A stretch of DNA of 64,000 bases from Orychophragmus violaceus (Eukaryota; Streptophyta; Magnoliopsida; Brassicales; Brassicaceae). This document shows positions 20,605 through 32,486 of this stretch, piece by piece (the first letter of the stretch is position 1; every line of letters begins with the position of its first letter). The notes under the pieces were generated by a model. The model saw nothing but the letters and a program-made list of their open reading frames with translations. It was not told where the DNA came from and ran no database searches. The DNA lies in NCBI GenBank assembly GCA_030180135.1, contig CM058232.1, positions 62,207,330 to 62,271,329 on the forward strand, in the 5' to 3' direction. The position numbers and the translations under genes are program-made.

Positions 20605-21402
20605 TTGTCCAAACAGGAGCTAGACGAAGCCAATTGCATGAAAATGATGGAAAAGCAGCTTATTCAGATTTCAGAGAAGCTTCCAGACACAGGAGTCTTT
20701 GTGCTAGACTGTTCCATCTCTATGGACAGATTTAAGCATTCTCTTTGTGATTTAGGATCTGATGTGAATCTCATGCCATACTCTGTGGCTGTGAGATTGG
20801 GACTGATAGATTTTCAGCCTACTAGGATCTCTCTTATCCTAGCTGATCGATCAAAGAGGTATCCAGAAGGTGTTCTTGAGGACATACCTATCAGAGTTGG
20901 AAACTACTTGATTCCAACGGACTTTGTGGTGCTGAAGTATAATGTTGAGCCAGAGGATCCTATTCTGCTCGGAAGATCATTCTTAGCTACTGCTGGAGCT
21001 GTGATAGATGTGAAACGTGGTTTGATTGATCTCCACCTGAGAGATAAGCCATTGCAGTTCGAGATGGATAAGCTGCAGAAATCCACCATTGATGGACAGA
21101 GCTTCAGTGTCGAGGTGGAACCAGAGGTTCCTATTGGAGAAGAGAAGATGGTAGTTCATTCTGAACTTGCTCTAACATCTTCAGAGCCTGCAACTGCTCT
21201 TAAGCAGAAAGCTCCAAATCTCTTCCATCCACCAAAGCACAAGTATGACTCTTCTAAACTCAAACCTCCTAATCCATCAACTGTGAATGCAGGAAAACGC
21301 AGTATCCCACCCACACTTCGCTCCCGCCCTGGTTCTGATCACTCTTTCCTTGGGCGATCTCATGCTCACAATGCTTATGCAAGCTCCCGCCCTGCTTCTT
21401 TG
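20605..21402 (+). pseudogene. Athila-like protease region of element D, truncated
   Basis: Retropepsin-like domain of a Ty3/gypsy polyprotein. CDLGSDVNLMPYSVAVRLG has the Athila form of the active-site loop, with DLGS where other families have DTGA or DSGA. LADRS, DFVVL and ILLGRSFLATAGAVIDV follow in the expected order at 20837-21015. The frame lies upstream of 20605 as well, linked to gag across the TGA at 20533-20535. The region after the protease is short, and reverse transcriptase is absent; at 21403 the sequence switches to Copia B. Confidence 0.85.
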
Positions 21403-22016
21403 GTTTTGCAGTGAACCAAGTGAGCCAGCATATGCAAGCTCCTATGATACATCATTGGAACATGGTGGACCGGATTCTAAGGTATCTCAATGGAGCTCCT
21501 CGTCAAGGGATATGGATGAGATGCAACCAAAGCACAGAGATTGTAGGATATTGTGATGCTGAATGGGCTGGTGACAGAGTGGATAGAAGATCTACTACAT
21601 GTTATTGCACCTTCATTGGAGGCAATCTAGTTACATGGAAAACAAAGAAGTAGAAGGTGGTATCATGTTCAAGTGCTGATGCAGAATATAGGGCAATGAG
21701 GAAGCTAACAAATGAGTTGACATGGCTAAAGACTCTACTTCTAGACTTGGGCATTGATCAACCAAATCCAATCACAATGCATTGTGATAATCAAACAGCA
21801 ATACACATAGCATCCAATTCAGTGTTTGATGAAATTACAAAGCAAATAGAAGTGGATTGTCATAAGGTGAGGCAGAAGGTTCATGAAAGAGTGATCTTAC
21901 CTTGCTACACAAGAAGTTCAGATCAGTTGGCAGACATATTCACCAAGGCTGCTAGCTTGAAGGTTTTTTTGTTCATTCATCCTAAGCTTGGACTCATTGA
22001 TCTCTCTCAAGCTTAA
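21403..22016 (+). pseudogene. Copia B pol, RT end and RNase H
   Basis: Continuation of the gene broken at 4639, starting with the second GTTTT. The linker after RT (QVSQHMQAP), the RNase H motifs (IVGYCDAEWAGD, DAEYRA, HCDNQTA) and the C-terminal FTKAASLKV block are readable. A TAG near 21652-21654 breaks the frame once. The end at 22014-22016 is the family's normal stop. Confidence 0.88.
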
Positions 22017-22150
22017 GTCCCTAGGCTGTGGATCTTATACTCTTTTTCCCTTGATACATATTTTATCCGATGAGGTTTTTCTGTATCAAGTTTTTTAATG
22101 AGGTAAGTATCCACGGTTCCAAGCTTGATCATTCCATCTCCATGATCAAG

Positions 22151-22162
22151 CTTGAGGGAGAG
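22151..22162 (+). promoter_or_regulatory. Polypurine tract of Copia B
   Basis: CTTGAGGGAGAG directly before the LTR, equivalent to 3231-3243 in element A. Confidence 0.75.
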
Positions 22163-22654
22163 TATTGATTTGAAGAATAAAGAAGTACCAAGAGTGTTAG
22201 ACAGGGAATAAGAGCCGGTTTGGTTATGTGCAAAGTTGGGGACTTTGGGACAGAAACGAGACATGTGATCTCGGTTATAAAATAGTTTGTTTATGTCCCT
22301 AACATAGTACCAACTTGTCTGGAGCAAAGCATAAGAGCAGGAGGCCTGATCCCTAGGTTAGAAGGCGCTTCTCTTTCCTCAGAACCTGTTAAGACCTGTC
22401 GCTTTATCTCTTGGAGCCGTTGCACCTTCTTGTCTTCTTCTTGTTTGTTTATTGTGTTTAATAGTTCAAGAACCCTAGTTTTCTCTCTATATAAAGCATG
22501 TAACCTATGAACATCAAATATACACTTTAGGAATCATTTTCCTAAGCTACATTCTCTCTTTCTCTCTCGGCTCTCTTACTCTCGCTCTAAGAACCCTAAT
22601 CGGTTCTAGGGCTTCTCTCTTCAAGTAATCACTTCTATACTCTAAATTCTAACA
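22163..22654 (+). repeat. LTR between Copia B and Copia B'
   Basis: 492 bp, TATTGATT to TTCTAACA, with a TATA box TATATAAAG at 22488-22496 and CTCTCTCT runs after it. It is clearly related to, but diverged from, the LTR at 3244-3718. The pol of B' begins at the next base with no PBS or gag. Confidence 0.88.
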
Positions 22655-24809
22655 AAGGCAATGTTCATTGGCTACTCTACTAATTAGAATGGGTACAAGT
22701 GTTATGTTCCTGAAAGCAGAAGGGTAATGGTCTCTAGAGATGTCAAATTTGTGGAGTCAAAGGGCTATTATGAGGAGAAGAGTTGGGACAACCTAAAGGA
22801 TCTCCCTAATAACCCATCTGACCGTGCCAACAACTTGAGGATCATCTTAGAGAACCTTGGGATTAGTCAACCAAAACCAAAGGAGGATGTACCAAAGGGT
22901 AAACCGGTTGCTGAGGAGGCTCGACTTGCTGCTGATACTCACCACCTTGATCATGAGGGGCAGAATGAAGAGTCAATATCTGATCACCAGCAGGATTCTT
23001 TCATTCATGATCAAGAGGGAGAAGATGATCAAGAATCACATCAATTGGAGTCTGAACAGTCTGAAATGGAGGAGGAACAAGAAGGAATGGATACTGATTA
23101 TAATGTGCAAGCCTTAAGGAGGAGTACAAGGGTGAAGAAAGACCCATCTGAATGGAGGAACACAGGAGTCTACTACAATAGTCAAGCTTTTCCTCATCCA
23201 AACCAAGCTGTTTGCACACTTGCTCACTTCCCTACTGAACAGCAAGTCTTGATTGGTGCTCTTGATGCTGAATTGGTTCCCAAAACCTATGAAGAAGCTA
23301 AGAAGCATAAGAAGTGGAGAGATGCAGTGGGAGATGAAGTCAAATCTATGGAGAATAACAACACTTGGTATGAGACAGACTTGCCCAGGAAGAAGAAGGA
23401 ACTGAGCTCCAAATGGGTGTTCACTATCAAGTACAAAAGCAATGGAGAGATAGAGAGATAAAAGGCTAGATTGGTTGCAAGAGGATTCACACAGACATAT
23501 GGAGAAGATTACCGTGATACATTTGCATCAGTGGCCAAGCTTCATACAGTGAGAGTTATTATATCCTTAGCAACAAACTTGGAATGGGACTTATGGCAAA
23601 TGGATGTCAAGAATTCCTTTCTCCAAGGAGAACTAGAGGATAAAGTGTACATGACTCCACCCCCTGGTCTTGAAGGCATGGTTACACCAAGAAGGGTCTT
23701 GAGACTTAAGAATGCTATTTATGGACTGAAGCAATCTCCTAGAGCTTGGTACCACAAACTGAGCACCACTCTCATGGAAAGAGGCTTCAAGAGATCAGAA
23801 GCTGATCATACACTCCTCACTCAATCAAATCAGGAAGGTATTGTAGTCATTCTTATTTATGTTGATGCTATTATCATCTCAGGGAATGACAAGGTAGGAA
23901 TCCAAGCTAGCAAGGATTATTTAAAGTCTGTTTTTGATATTAAAGATCTTGGAGAACTAAAATACTTCCTAGGGATAGAAGTGTGCCGTTCTAAGGAAGG
24001 TCTCTTCTTATAACAAAGGAAGTATACTCTTGATTTATTGAGTGAAGCAGGGAAGCAGGAAGCAAAGGCAGATAAGACACCTCTTGAAGATGGTTACAAA
24101 GTCATAAGAGAGGGGGAGATTGAAGATCAACCATTTGGAGACATCACTCTATACAGAAGGATGGTTGGTAAGTTGATCTATCTCACCATTACACGGCCTG
24201 ATTTGTGTTTTGCTGTGAATCAGGTAAGTCAACATATTCAAGCTCCTAAGATGCATCATTGGTCGCATCTTAAGATACCTCAATGGAGCTCCTGGTCAAG
24301 GAATTTGGATGGGATGCAATCAAAGCACAGAGATTGTAGGCTATTGTGATCTTGATTAGGCTGGTGACCGAGTGGATAGAAGATCTACTACAGGCTATTG
24401 CACTTTCATTGGAGGCAATCTGGTCACTTGGAAAACAAAGAAGCAGAAGGTGGTTTCATGTTGAAGTGCTGAAGCAGAGTATAGAGCAATGAGGAAGCTA
24501 AAAAATGAATTGACTTGGCTGAAGGCTCTACTTTTAGATTTGGGCATTGATCAACCGGATCCAATCACAATGCATTGTGATAATCAGGCAGCAATTCACA
24601 TAGCATCCAACTCTGTGTTTCATGAGAGGACAAAGCATATAGAGGTGGACTGTCATAAGGTGAGGCAGAAGGTGCAAGTAGGAGTTATCTTACCTTGCTA
24701 CACAAGAAGTTCAGATCAGTTGGCAGACATATTCACCAAGGCTGATAGCTTGAAGATTTGTGAGTTCATTCACCCTAAGCTTGCACTCATAGACCTTTAT
24801 GAAGCTTGA
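22655..24809 (+). pseudogene. Copia B' pol (integrase C terminus, RT, RNase H)
   Basis: The integrase end (MFIGYSTN then a stop) leads into a long acidic linker and a complete RT. A TAA at 23461-23463 replaces the Tyr codon before KARLVAR, another TAA is at 24011-24013, and a deletion near 24262 shifts the frame in the linker. The RT core reads YVDAI near 23860, so the second catalytic Asp is lost. RNase H resumes at about 24489 and reaches the family end at 24807-24809. Confidence 0.88.
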
Positions 24810-25187
24810 GTCCCTAGGCTGTGGATTCCATACTCTTTTTCCATTGGTACAATTTTTATCCCAAGAGGTTTTTCTGTATCAAGGTTTTTAATGAGGTGGA
24901 TATCCACAGTTCCAAGCTTAATCATTTGATATCTCCATGGTTAAGCTTGAGGGGGAAGTATTGAGATATACACCCTTAGTGTTGAGACACTGTGCAAAGT
25001 TGGGGCCATAAATAAACTTGTGGAGTTCAAGAGTTATGGAGTTCATTTATGTATCAAGAGCGGTCCCAACTATGCTGGAGTAAGTCAGTATGGCAGAGAG
25101 TCTTATCCCATGATCAGAATGTGTTAGAATATGAGATTTAGATTGAGAGAATGTTGAGATAATGATGAGAGAATAAGGAGAGATGGC

Positions 25188-26890
25188 TGATGATAGACTT
25201 TTTTCTAGGTTCTAGCTCAATTCCTCAAGTCTACTCCTATCATTGTAGTACTTAAGGTATCAATCCAGGGAGGCAAGAAGAACAACACATTAGGAATGCA
25301 AAATACTACTCAAGCTAAGCAAATCAAATAGAAAGAGTTTATCTAACAACCTAGACAATCTAGAAAGGAAATAAAGTAAGCAAGAAACAAACAAGACACT
25401 AAACAAGAAGACAAACAAGCTAAAACAAGGGTCCTAGGATGAGGCTAAGGAGACTAGGCGGTCTAGAGACAATCAATGATGCTTCAATCAATCAAACATT
25501 GCTAAACAAGGCTAATGATCATAATTAAGCTAAACACATTCTCATGTTCATAACTCCTATGCCAATCATACAATCATTCAATTCTCATTTGCAAATTAAA
25601 AGACAAGCATGCATTAATATCCACCAAACACCTTTTAACAAAGCTAATCCTTAGGCTAAGAACACTAATCATTAGATTAATCCAATCTCTTGGCACTAAT
25701 CCCTTTGTCTAATCCCTAATCAAGATCAAATTCTCATTTGTGATTAAGAGATAAACAAGCAATGCAAACAAGTTCTCATTACCAATAATCACCTTAGACA
25801 TCTAATCTCTTAGGCTAAGATGTGAAAATCCACTAAAAAGTTCATTCAAGCATTTCATCGAACACCTTTCGGGCATGAAAAAGCCTAACATCTAGATTCA
25901 ACAATTCCTTGCAACCTAGCATAGAGATCAACTAATTAGAGAAGGATCATTCATAAATAATTCCTAAACATCACCAATCATCACATAAACCACCTAAATC
26001 AACCTCATCCACAAAACCCAAAAAACTCTACTCCCTAATCATAAAAGAGATATGAGAAATCATAAATAGAAAGAGAGATTTGTTGAAGGAATCACAAAAG
26101 AAGTACTAGATAAATCAAAGGAATCCAACTTGTTCTTACAAAAGAGTTTAGAACATCAAAAATAGCTTAAGATACAATAAGAAATAGGTTTTTGGCTTAA
26201 ATAGTCAATAGGGTGCGAGCCGGGTCAACCCGGAACAAACCGGGTGTCGACCCGGATCCAAGGCAGTTTCTGGGGTCTGTATCGGTCTGCTCGGTCGATA
26301 CGCTGGTCGATATGAACTGTCTGTTTTTAATCCGAGGGGTCGTATCGGTCTGCTTGGTCAATACGCTGGTCGATATGAACTGTCTTTTTTTAATCCGAGG
26401 GGTCGTATCGGTCTGCTCGGTCGATACGCTGGTCGATATGAGTCTGTCTGCTTTTTTGCATACTGTGTTGAGATGCATCCAGTAAATCAGGCATAACTCT
26501 TTCCATATAGCACCGAATGACTTCACACCACCTCCATTAGAAAGCCAGCTCAAATTCCCATGATTTGTATTTAGAATCCCAGAGCTAAAAGTTAACGTAA
26601 CATCTTCATATGACTCAATATTTAAAGCTCATCGGTTTGGTCCTTCATCACCATTTCACTTGCAATCACTCCTTTGGCCTCCAAACTCTTCCAAACATCC
26701 TTAGCCACTCCAAGAACCTACAAAACATAAGAAACACTCCAAATGCAAGCCTAGAATGCCTAAACCTAGCTCTAGATGATCATATACTCTAAACACACCA
26801 TTGACCAACGAAATGAAGTTAAAGGAAACTAAAAAGAAGTAAAACATGATCCTAACATTAGCCTAAATGCATGAAAATACAAGTATATAA
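25188..26890 (-). repeat. 3' LTR of G2 (low-coordinate copy)
   Basis: Uninterrupted, TGATGATAGAC to GTATATAA; the expected final TATCA of the other copy is changed. It contains three tandem 62-63-bp units near 26279. Small open frames here are products of those repeats. Confidence 0.92.
26279..26450. repeat. Three tandem 62-63-bp units in the G2 LTR
   Basis: Units start GTATCGGTC at 26279, 26342 and 26404. Each holds CGGTC followed 21 bp later by TGGTC (26283/26304, 26346/26367) within GTATCG...CGATAC inverted repeats. The other LTR has the same array at about 45260-45435. Confidence 0.88.
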
Positions 26891-26912
26891 ATTCCCCCAA
26901 ACTTAAAACTTG
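26891..26912 (-). promoter_or_regulatory. Polypurine tract of G2
   Basis: Minus-strand AAGTTTTAAGTTTGGGGGAAT adjoins the LTR end, the correct place for plus-strand priming. Confidence 0.8.
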
Positions 26913-28903
26913 CTTGTCCACAAGCAAGCTTAACACAATCACAACAAGTTGGGGAAAAGGTTTGAAGGCGGGAGCTCAAATCCAAAGACAAAACTGAGAT
27001 CAACAAGTTCCAATTCGAGTCAACGTCACCAAGATGCAACCAAGTTAGGCTTACTCCAAACATTTAGCCATGCTCATCAAGACAAAACTCCTAGCTCAAT
27101 TCTCAACCTAGACAAGCATTCCTATCAACTAGCTCTTTAACATTCATTAGGTTTTCAAGTGGATCTTACTCAATGCAAGGTGATCAAACTCATTTGGCAA
27201 AGGGACAAGGTTTTGAGATTAAAGTGATCTCAATCAAAAGAGGGGTTTACTCCAAAAGAATGAAGGTTCTCTCATAAAGAAGTGAACGAGCTATAGTAAA
27301 ATGCTAAGAGTTAGAGGCAATTGGTGCATACTAGGTTGATTTCAATCTACCCCTGCCCCAATTACTTCTTCTCCTAGTCTAGCCCACCTAGATGGATACT
27401 ACCCTTGACCAAGGCTATTTTTGCCTCATCCCCTTTTCTCAATCAAACACTTTTTCTTAAACTCCCCAAGGATCAATAAAGATTTTTCAAAACAGTGGCA
27501 AATCTTTTCTCTTTAACTTAGCTCAAATCTTTCTTTAGCAATGGTCTCTTTTCTTTCTTTGAGTTGAGCCTTTGGCTTCTTTTCGTTTCAAAATATGAGA
27601 CACTTTTCTTTTCTTTAAACACATAAGAGCTTTTCTTCTTTTAAAACACTTTGCCAACAAACATAAGATCCTAACCAAAATCCCTTTCATTCTTCCCTTT
27701 CTTTACTCTCTTTCTCCTTTCCCAACTCTTCCCCCAAACTTTGATCCTAGCCTATTGCAAAGCCAAAGATGTTGAGCTTGCATCTATATGGAAATTTCTC
27801 CTAGTCGCCTCATACTCAACACTTTTTACCTAGCTCATTCCAAATAGGCCTACCACTCAAGATAGTGTTTGTGGCTTGAAAGAAGGGTGGTGAAAGGTAT
27901 GGAAGTCTATTTGAGCAAGTAGAGAGGGGTAAAAAGGATAAGAAGGCTCAAATATTTTATGGTATCCTTGAGTTTAGCACACAGAGCATGAGTAAGATAA
28001 TTAGATGTCATCATTAAAGTTCTCACTTAGGTAGAGCTAGTGTCAATTCAAAGCCTATTTCAGTTTCAAATCAAGTTTCAAAGCAAGCAATCCTAGCATG
28101 GTTCGTCTTAACTTTCTGGCCTTTCTTGAATTGCAATCTTAGGACAATCAACTAGATCAAACAACTATCATAAAGAACGAGTCGTCAGTCAATCAGTCTT
28201 ACAAGGAAATTCAATCATTGCTCCCTATGCATGCGTCCTATATGATGCAACTAGACTCGATCCTATGATGCAAGTGCAACAACATGCTTTCTTTTTGAAA
28301 ATTTTTTTGAAATTTTTTCAATTTTTTTGGTTTTTTTCTATGCCATAAATGAAATGCATGAGACTCAAAGTGAGGAAATCGAAAATAAGAACAAAGAAAA
28401 CATGGTTAGCAACTAGCCTCTCCCCCCAAACTTAGTTCACACCGTCTCGGTGGGAAAGTAAGCTCGAGAGAGAGACTCAACACAAGGAGAAAAAGAAAGA
28501 AAAGAAGCTAAAATGCAAGTATGTACAAGTTGGAGTGTTACCTGGTCCAAGAGAAGGCGTATCGGTCGAGTGAACCTGGGCAGTTAGAGCGTATCGGCCT
28601 GGCCAACCGATACGCTAGCCGATATGATGTCTCGGATTATTTCTGGGAGGCACGTATCGGCCTGGCCAGCCGATATCGTGGCCGATACGGCTTCACTGTT
28701 TTCCTTTCGACCACTTTGTCTAAGATGTTTCGGCCCTTTCTTAACGCCAATGAGTCCATAGCTTCACCTATCAACCAAAACCTGATAAAAACTCAAAGCA
28801 AAACATCAAAGATGACTAGCAAAAGATCAATATGTACAAGGATAAACATGGGAATGTCTCCCAAGTGCGCTTTTGTTTAAAGTCATTAAGCTCGACTATC
28901 CCT
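26913..28903 (-). other. Noncoding internal region of G2
   Basis: Two kilobases with no credible gene. Minus-strand purine-rich runs, a T/A-rich patch near 28290-28340, and two dyads at 28591-28696 built from GTATCGGCC and GGCCGATA with the 21-bp core spacing (28595/28616 and 28658/28679). A second CCCCCCAAACTTAG motif near 28425 resembles the tract beside the LTR. Confidence 0.7.
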
Positions 28904-29506
28904 TCACTCTTTTTGGTTAGGGATGTGGCATGAGTTTGTATCACCGGGATCATACTCATCGTAGAACCACCCCCTAAACTCTTTCATCCTTATCTCCTCA
29001 AAAGGAATCTTTCTTGGATTATGAGAGCTCAATGGTGTGGTAGAGACTATACCAAGAAGATTGTGAGGGGGTTGAGCCATTGGAGATCCATCTTCTTCAT
29101 CCTCCTTGAAGGCTTCTTCCTTGAGGTCATCTTGCTTCTCTATAAGATTTCCTACAATTGGCTCTTTCTTGTGAATTGGTTGCTTTGGCTCTTCTTCCAT
29201 GATTGAGGGCTCATCTTGTATGCTCTCTTCCTTGATGTTCTTGCACTCAACAACCAATTCATCTTCATAAGGCTTCTCCTCATCTCTCACAACTTCTCCT
29301 ACTTATTCATTGTTGATATTGGTTGAGTGACCCATGATTGTCCCTTCATCATCATCATCTTCATACCGCACTACAAGGTCTTTACCAACTGTACAACCAA
29401 GAAGCAATTCAAATTCCTTTATAGTCTCTTCAGCTTCTTTCAGGAAGTCATCTTCGACTTGAATATTCTCCTCATGTGTTGGCTCAACAATACTTGCACC
29501 TGACAT
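28904..29506 (-). pseudogene. Acidic protein frame of G2, one stop codon
   Basis: I start at the Met at 29506 (MSGASIVEPTHEEN). The frame has 200 codons with a TAA at 29303-29305 and ends at 28904. It is very rich in Glu, Asp and Lys, with a DDDDEG run and Glu-Glu-Pro-Lys stretches, and it closes with GWFYDEYDPGDTN. No zinc knuckle, protease or capsid motif is visible and I do not recognise the family. It could be a relic of a gag C terminus or an accessory protein. The frame is uninterrupted apart from the one stop, so it was probably coding until recently. Confidence 0.55.
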
Positions 29507-29593
29507 CAAAGCTAGAAGAAGGAGCAAATTTAGTAACAAAGACTTGAACTAAAAAGGATTAGAAATCGAATTGATCTATCCAAAATCCCAAAA

Positions 29594-29607
29594 TGGCCAC
29601 GGCGCCA
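29594..29607 (-). promoter_or_regulatory. Primer binding site of G2
   Basis: Minus-strand TGGCGCCGTGGCCA lies three bases inside the LTR at 29611. The first nine bases match the tRNA-Asp-type PBS of Athila elements; the rest does not, so the primer assignment is tentative. Confidence 0.6.
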
Positions 29608-30314
29608 AATTGATGATAGACTTTTTTCTAGGTTCTAGCTCAATTCCTCAAGTATACTCCTATCATTGTAGTACTTAAGGTATCAATCCAGGGAGGCAAG
29701 AAGAACAACACATTAGGAATGCAAAATAATACTCAAGCTAAGCAAATCAAATAGAAAGAGTTTATCTAACAACCTAGACAATCTAGAAAGGAAATAAAGT
29801 AAGCAAGAAACAAACAAGACACTAAACAACAAGACAAACAAGCTAAAACAAGGGTCCTAGGATGAGGCTAAGGAGACTAGGTGGTCTAGAGACAATCAAT
29901 GATGCTTCAATCAATCAAACATTGCTAAACAAGGCTAATGATCATAATTAAGCTAAACACATTCTCATGTTCATAACTCCTATGCCAATCATTCAATCAT
30001 TCAATTCTCATTTGCAAATTAAAAGACAAGCATGCATTAATATGTTGGGATTGTGTCCTGAAATCACATTGTACTTACTCTAAAGATAGTTGTATTGTCG
30101 AGATCGGACAATTCATGTGATACTGGGTAGACATAATGTTTTGCTAGAAACCGCTTATGACAAATGAGTTGTAACTCATTTCTAGTATCGTGTGAACTTA
30201 AAGGGTCACACACCTAAGCAAGTTGGATACGCTTCTGTAGGGAATTGATCATTGGCATATGGTCCGATCAATGTGTATTGGATACACATTGAATTCGTGT
30301 TTTAAGAGGTGTGT

Positions 30315-30384
30315 CGATCGATGCCATTGGTGCGTCGATCGATACAAGAGGTGTGTCGATCGTTGCCATTGGGTGCAACGATCG
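30315..30384 (+). repeat. Two paired TCGATCGA modules in L 5' LTR
   Basis: Core pairs at 30315/30336 (21 bp) and 30357/30379 (22 bp). The 3' LTR has the first pair at 44182/44203; one core of its second pair is mutated to CGATCA. Confidence 0.88.
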
Positions 30385-30408
30385 ACACAAGGTCGATACC
30401 GTAACTGA

Positions 30409-31050
30409 TGTTGGGAATGTCCTGAAATCTACTGTGCTATCTCTAGAAAGTATGATAAGTGTCGAGATCAGACATAAGTCATAAATACTGGGAGGTCATG
30501 ATGACTTGCTAGAGCCCGCTCTTGATCTATAAGTTAAGTACTTATTACCAGTATTGTATGATCCCAAAGGGTCACACACCATAGCTAACGGGAAAGTTAA
30601 AAAGGAACTAATACAGTAAGATGCAAGACATTTACTGTATTTGTACAGAGAATTGGGCCAGACAAAATACAGTCTTTTGTCTGATTTGGGTCTTGGGCCC
30701 AAAAGCCTAATAGGCCATTAGTTTAATTACTTGGGCCCATATAAGGGAAGAGGAGGTGCCAGTAAGACCATTCTTCTGCGATTTTTCTAGGTCTAGCCGT
30801 CCTCTCTCTCTCTCTGTTGTTCCAGCTTGGTCTAGCAGCCTGATCCAGTAGCTTGTAAGAGTGTGGATACCAAGAAGGAGCCGGTAATCATCAGCTCTTG
30901 CAGATCTCGATATTCCCTTGATTAATCCGCTGCAATCATAAGGTAATGATCCTGATCTGTTTATGATTCAACTGCAAATCACCTAGATCCTAGTTGATTA
31001 TGTTAGGTTGTAATCTGATAATTAAACCTATGAACAAACATAATCCTTCA
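30409..31050 (+). repeat. 5' LTR of Copia K
   Basis: TGTTGGGAATG to ATCCTTCA. TATA-like TATAAGG at 30740-30746, CTCTCTCTCTCTC run downstream, donor-like AAG/GTAATG at 30943. Very similar to the LTR of E at 14922-15571. Confidence 0.95.
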
Positions 31051-32486
31051 GTGGTATTAGAGCCAGATTGTTAGGTTTTTGCTTTTTGGATCATACTAGG
31101 TTGTTTATTAGTTTGATGAATCGATTTTAATGAGTAAAATTTGATTAGAACTTGAAAAACCTAATATGTAAATCGCATAATCCGATTGAAACCCATCGGT
31201 ATGCGATGTGGTCGCCCGTATCGATCGACGAGGGAGCGTGATATCGATCGATATCGATCGGATCGATTGCTTCTCGCTGTCCCGATGACCCGATCGCAAC
31301 GAGCTGATGCACGCGAGTATCGATCGACGTGTAAGCATCATATCGATCGATATGCAGGCGAGGCATACGTTCCGCGAGTAGCCAATCAGTTCAGCCGAGC
31401 TTCGCGGTTCGTTCTTCCCAAACCCATGATAATGAACCGATCAAACCGATTGTGGTTCATTGTCAGCTTTAGCTAAAACCGCAAGTTAGGTCAAAATTGG
31501 CTAAAACACAAGGTGTTTCTTCCCGGTTTTGGACTTAACCGAACCGATCCAATTTAATTGGTGGTTCAAGCGGTTAACCCAAATCGCGGTTTGCTGGAAA
31601 TTATTTAATACAATTGGTATTATTTAATTTCTGGTTAAACCGGATTTAAATTCAAAATTGAATTTTAACCTAAACCGAAGGCTGGTCTAAGTTTGATTTG
31701 GTTGGACCAAATAATTTAGAGCTGGTCTGGTTTAGTAAATAACCAGTTGGATTTAGTAGTTAATTTGGTCTTGGACCAGAATTAATGAACCGACTCGGTT
31801 ATGTCAAATTATTGGGCCAATTGGAATTCTGTGGTCTTGGGCCAAGAATTGGGCCTATAATTTGTGACCCAACCGAAAACTTTAATAAAACTTTAAATTA
31901 GAAATTTCTAATTTTAGCATGTTTCTAGATTTAGAAAGTTTCTAAAATAAGTAAGTTTCCCAAAATAGTAATCTTCTATTTTTGGAAAGAAAACCTAAAA
32001 TCCTCAAAACCAATATCAAGCTTGGATGTCTTGCCCAATCTTGTCGGCTACTTAACGCTTATTCAATTACAGATATGGCTTACAGTGTGAGGTGTCTGTT
32101 TTTGTGTAAGTAAAGTAGTATATAGTCACTAATTTCATTGGGAGTCCCAGACTTTAGTGATTATTTGGCTGTAAGAGATTGGTTTCCTTGACTGGGCCAT
32201 CGGGAGTCCCGGGCCTTGAGACATCTGGTGAATTGGGCCTTGGGCCCAATCCACAACCGAGAGTTATATGGATATAACTAGCTGTGTGTATGCTTACCAA
32301 GTAAAGCTAATTCTGGGTGACGGCCAGTGGCCCACTTTGGTTTTGGTTGAACATGGGTCTCGGAATCATTGCATTCTTATGAGGTTAAACAAAGAAATTT
32401 TGAATGCAATGCGAGTTTTCTTATAAGTTTTAAGATTACTCTTTTCTGAACTAAATAACTAAAACTCTATTGTCTCATAATTTCAG
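30943..32486 (+). other. Predicted leader intron of Copia K
   Basis: Donor AAG/GTAATG in U5 and acceptor CATAATTTCAG two bases before the gag ATG. It would remove 1544 nt with the PBS and all upstream ATGs between. Inferred by comparison with C and L. Confidence 0.5.
31052..31067 (+). promoter_or_regulatory. Primer binding site of Copia K, one mismatch
   Basis: TGGTATTAGAGCC, with T where C, G and L have C. The change weakens pairing with initiator tRNA-Met at one position. Confidence 0.82.

Larger units (their letters stand above)
4640..21402 (+). mobile_element. Athila-like Ty3/gypsy element D, heavily rearranged
   Basis: The 5' LTR starts TGATATATC at 4640, and gag plus protease of Athila type follow at 15649-21402. 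It has been interrupted by Copia C (4667-12384), Copia fragment E (13101-15571) and non-autonomous element G (16594-19840). The last part of its LTR, the PBS and most of the leader are missing next to E, and its RT, RNase H, integrase and 3' LTR are missing altogether. GTTTT occurs on both sides (4635-4639, 21403-21407) and fits a 5-bp TSD, although the right end is not an LTR end. Confidence 0.78.
3719..22654 (+). mobile_element. Truncated Ty1/copia copy B, split by element D
   Basis: This is the 3' half of a Copia element in two pieces, 3719-4639 and 21403-22654. It begins exactly at the end of the preceding LTR with late pol sequence just upstream of the RT domain and ends with its own LTR. 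The RT part is about 97 percent identical to A by eye. The break is the insertion of Athila-like element D, flanked by GTTTT at 4635-4639 and 21403-21407. Confidence 0.85.

Noticed and set aside
26197..26553. Open frames on both strands over the G2 LTR (also at 45180-45536)
   Set aside because: They are translations of the 62-63-bp tandem units, in phase only because the unit length is close to a multiple of three.
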